A DNA stretch of 8,533 nt from the NCBI GenBank assembly GCA_030594025.1, contig JAUVFY010000050.1:1-8533 (forward strand), read 5' to 3'. Both the position numbers and the translations under genes were made by a program. Positions 6,519 through 8,533 of the stretch are shown in pieces. Origin of the DNA: Deltaproteobacteria bacterium. Its GTDB lineage: Bacteria > Desulfobacterota > GWC2-55-46 > JAUVFY01. Under the pieces are notes generated by a model, which was not told the DNA's origin, searched no databases, and saw only the letters and a program-made list of their open reading frames with translations. Within the stretch, counting starts at the first letter, position 1; every line of letters begins with the position of its first letter.

Positions 6519-6902
6519 TTAAGAGGATTTTTCTCCCGTGCCGCCGACGGGCCCGAGGTTTTCAATTACATCCAGGACTTCTTCTTCCGTGGGTGGTTTG
6601 TTTATATAAGCGCTTGCACCCGCCGCGAGCGCTTCGGTCACAATTGTGCCGTGACCCACAGAGCTTAACATGACGACATGGAGCGGAAGGCCCGAGGAGC
6701 AGAGCTTTTTGGCGGCCTCGAGCCCGTCCATCCCCGGCATTACCACGTCCAGTATAACCACGTCAGGTCGGAGCTCCCTGGCCATCTCTATTGCCTCAGT
6801 TCCATCTTTGGCGGTACCTACGACCTCAAGGCCGGCCCGCTCCAGCATGTCCTTGATAAAAGTCCTGAAAAATAACTCGTCGTCAGCTATGAGTATCTTC
6901 AT
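6519..6902 (-). CDS. cheY: single-domain response regulator, CheY-like
   Basis: This 127-aa receiver has no output domain and is the probable phosphate acceptor of the adjacent CheA. The acidic pair Asp7-Asp8, phosphoacceptor Asp52 (VVILDVVMPGMDG), Ser80 at the threonine switch position (MLSS), and Lys102 in the YINKP motif are all present. Tyr99, in YINKP, matches the tyrosine switch residue of motor-binding CheY (Tyr106 in E. coli). The C-terminal tail GPVGGTGEKSS is flexible. The start is inside cheW (20-base overlap) and has a strong AGGAGGAG sequence nine bases upstream. Whether it binds the flagellar switch or another target cannot be read from sequence; no flagellar gene is in the window. 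Confidence 0.93.
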   Translation of the reverse strand: MKILIADDELFFRTFIKDMLERAGLEVVGTAKDGTEAIEMARELRPDVVILDVVMPGMDGLEAAKKLCSSGLPLHVVMLSSVGHGTIVTEALAAGASAYINKPPTEEEVLDVIENLGPVGGTGEKSS

Positions 6903-7314
6903 CTGTTTTTTCTCCTCCTGACAATATGGAAGCTACCTCGTCGTAGAGCGCCGACCAGTTGAAAAATTCTACGGATTTGCCGTCACTTTCAGCCGCAGCA
7001 AGCTTTTCCTTCCACATCAAAGATACTTTGCCCTCTCCTATATAAAATCCCAGGAACCTTTTCCCGTCCCGTGCGATGACTATCCATTTCTTCCCTTCAC
7101 CGACTGGGGCCAGGCCCAGAACCTTCCTCAGGTCTACTACCGCCACTTCCTGGCCTCTTCTCGTTATTATCCCCTTTATAGGGTCTTTCTGCCCGGGGAT
7201 AAAAAAGACCCTGTCCGCTTCGACCACACCGTCGACCTGGCAAAGACTGAGTGCCAGCCGCCTGCCGTCCAGCTCGAAGACCAGTTTGTTACTACCGGTT
7301 TCCATGTCAGTCAA
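6883..7314 (-). CDS. cheW: CheW-type chemotaxis scaffold protein
   Basis: CheW couples the receptor to the P5 domain of CheA in the membrane-associated array. The 143-aa protein has one CheW domain: KLVFELDGRRLALSL (10-24), the hallmark IPGQKDPIKGIITRRGQEVAVVDLRKVLGL (39-68), and a second half ending near residue 131. A charged tail, GGEKTDEDTHS, follows. The TTG start at 7314 overlaps the MCP stop by 8 bases and has GAGG nine bases upstream. The alternative is the ATG at 7305, three codons later and one base after the MCP stop, but its distance to that GAGG (18 bases) is too long. The TTG is therefore preferred, with moderate confidence. The last 20 bases overlap cheY. Confidence 0.9.
   Translation of the reverse strand: MTDMETGSNKLVFELDGRRLALSLCQVDGVVEADRVFFIPGQKDPIKGIITRRGQEVAVVDLRKVLGLAPVGEGKKWIVIARDGKRFLGFYIGEGKVSLMWKEKLAAAESDGKSVEFFNWSALYDEVASILSGGEKTDEDTHS
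6912..6919 (-). promoter_or_regulatory. strong ribosome binding site of cheY
   Basis: AGGAGGAG on the minus strand lies inside the 3' end of cheW, nine bases before the cheY ATG at 6902. It is the strongest Shine-Dalgarno in the window. It fixes the cheY start and predicts high CheY output from this transcript. Confidence 0.85.
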
Positions 7315-8533
7315 TGAGCCAATCCTCGGATACCTTGAACCTGCTGACGAGTGTATTGAGTTGATTTGAGAGTTCCGAGAGCTTTCTGGAAGCCTTCAGG
7401 GTCTCCTCGATGGCGGTCCCGTGCCTTTCCACGGCGCTTTCGACCTCTTCGGTGGCGGATAAGTTTTCCCGTGCGATCTTCGCCACCTCCTCGATGGTCT
7501 CAACGGACCTCTGGGCCATGTCCTTTTGTTTACTGGTGAGTCCAAGAACAAGGCTCGATTTTTCCGCCACCTCAGATGCATACTCGGTTATATCGCCCAG
7601 GATGTCACGGATCTTTCTTATGTCGTCTCTTCCTTCCCTGAGAAAGGAGGTTCCCTCGCTCGCAGAGGAGACAACCCCTTGCACCTCGCCCCTCAAGTCC
7701 TTTACTATAAGGTCAACGTCTTCTACGCTCTTGCTTGTGTTGTCGGCGAACCTTCGCACCTCCTCGGCTACGAGAGCGAAGCCTTTGCCGTGTTCTCCGG
7801 CCTTGCTCGCCTCGATGGTCGCATTAAGGGCGAGGAGGTCCGTCTGGCGCGAGATATGTGTTATTACGTCGAGTATCTTCGGTATGTCTTCGAGCTTCTC
7901 TTCGAGACGCTTTGCCGCGGCCTCGGTCTTCTCTATGCCCTTGAAGATGGTCTCCATCTTTTCTATCGCGCTCGTTGCGGTGTTGGCGCCCCTTTGCACC
8001 ATGGAGTTGACCTTCTGAGAGGAGTTAGCCGTATCAGTAACCTTGGTGGCCACTTCGTCGGCAAGCCCTGCCATATCCTTTACGGTCTTTGATGTGCTGT
8101 CGACGTGGCTTGCCTGCTCAAGTGCACCGTCGAATATCCTGGACGTGCCGTTTATTACATCCCTCGAGGACTCGCTTCCCTTGCTTAAGAGGTCGTCCAA
8201 GGTCTCCTGGGACTCCGAGAGGTCGCTTGCGGCGTTCTTTATGTGACCAACGAGTTCCTTCAGGTTCGTGACCATCAACTTAAGTGCCTCTTCAAGGTCA
8301 GTGGCCTCGTCTTTGATGATCCTCGAGGAGGCCCCTGTAAGCCCGGTGTGTGAGAGCTCCCCCCGACTTATCTTCTGGGCGGTTCCGGTGAGCCGGCCGA
8401 AGTGCTTCGTGAAACTCCGTGTAAAGATGGTGCCGAGTATGAGTCCGATAAGTATGGCCGTAAGAACGCCCAAGGGCTCCCTTACCCAATCCACCACATC
8501 GATCCTGTCGACGAGCTTGGGCACAAAGGCGGC
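7307..8533 (-). CDS. methyl-accepting chemotaxis protein, C-terminal part (5' end outside window)
   Basis: The frame is open to the window edge (it reads A-A-F-V-P-K there), so the GTG at 8524 is an internal valine codon and the sensory region lies outside. Numbered from that valine: a membrane segment at about 18-36 (PLGVLTAILIGLILGTIF), a HAMP domain at about 37-92, then a long coiled-coil signalling domain (about 93-395). The hairpin tip that binds CheA and CheW is at 222-260 (THISRQTDLLALNATIEASKAGEHGKGFALVAEEVRRFA). No C-terminal pentapeptide for CheR/CheB tethering is present; the protein ends DWLID. It is the first gene seen of the MCP-cheW-cheY-cheA run and is likely the dedicated receptor of this array. 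The ligand cannot be inferred without the N-terminal domain. Confidence 0.93.
   Translation of the reverse strand, partial: AAFVPKLVDRIDVVDWVREPLGVLTAILIGLILGTIFTRSFTKHFGRLTGTAQKISRGELSHTGLTGASSRIIKDEATDLEEALKLMVTNLKELVGHIKNAASDLSESQETLDDLLSKGSESSRDVINGTSRIFDGALEQASHVDSTSKTVKDMAGLADEVATKVTDTANSSQKVNSMVQRGANTATSAIEKMETIFKGIEKTEAAAKRLEEKLEDIPKILDVITHISRQTDLLALNATIEASKAGEHGKGFALVAEEVRRFADNTSKSVEDVDLIVKDLRGEVQGVVSSASEGTSFLREGRDDIRKIRDILGDITEYASEVAEKSSLVLGLTSKQKDMAQRSVETIEEVAKIARENLSATEEVESAVERHGTAIEETLKASRKLSELSNQLNTLVSRFKVSEDWLID

Noticed and set aside
7410..8092. Two overlapping + strand open frames of 202 and 188 codons
   Set aside because: Both are mirror images of the coiled-coil receptor gene, where periodic codon use keeps antisense frames open.

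Overview
The window is bacterial chromosomal DNA with moderately high GC, dense genes and almost no spare space. No RNA gene, mobile element, CRISPR array or phage gene was seen. Codon use (many AGG arginine and ATA isoleucine codons in a GC-rich background) and gene content would fit a Desulfobacterota- or Nitrospirota-like anaerobe. That is a guess from style, not a taxonomic marker.

Layout. Bases 1-1317 (+) hold the 3' end of a UvrD/PcrA-type helicase fused to a PD-(D/E)XK nuclease with an apparent Fe-S cluster, a DNA-end-processing enzyme of the AddAB/AdnAB kind. It converges on everything else, which is transcribed on the minus strand. In minus-strand transcription order these are: an MCP-type chemoreceptor (5' end outside the window), cheW, cheY, cheA, larB, larC, a metallo-beta-lactamase-fold hydrolase, and queF.

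Genes working together. MCP, CheW, CheY and CheA form a compact signalling array. The first three genes overlap and cheA follows after 26 bases. CheA lacks the usual P2 docking domain, and no cheR or cheB lies in the window. larB starts 30 bases after cheA and larC 12 bases after larB, so read-through from the chemosensory operon is plausible. LarB and LarC make and metallate the nickel-pincer nucleotide cofactor of lactate racemase-type enzymes. The third maturation enzyme, LarE, and the LarA client enzyme are not in this window.

The last two minus-strand genes appear to be separate transcription units. The MBL hydrolase has a near-consensus sigma70-type promoter (TTGACT, 16 bp, TATAAT) in the 79-bp gap after larC, plus a good Shine-Dalgarno. 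queF has a promoter (TTTACA, 17 bp, TAGAAT) whose -10 box ends 9 bases before the ATG, which predicts a leaderless mRNA. A 19-bp GC-rich inverted repeat abuts its -35 box.

Most notable points: the queF promoter architecture, a nine-A/six-G homopolymer run in larC that forms a -1 slippery heptamer in frame (larC is a family with known programmed frameshifting), and the che-lar junction. The genes belong to known families. I did not find a clearly new multi-gene system.
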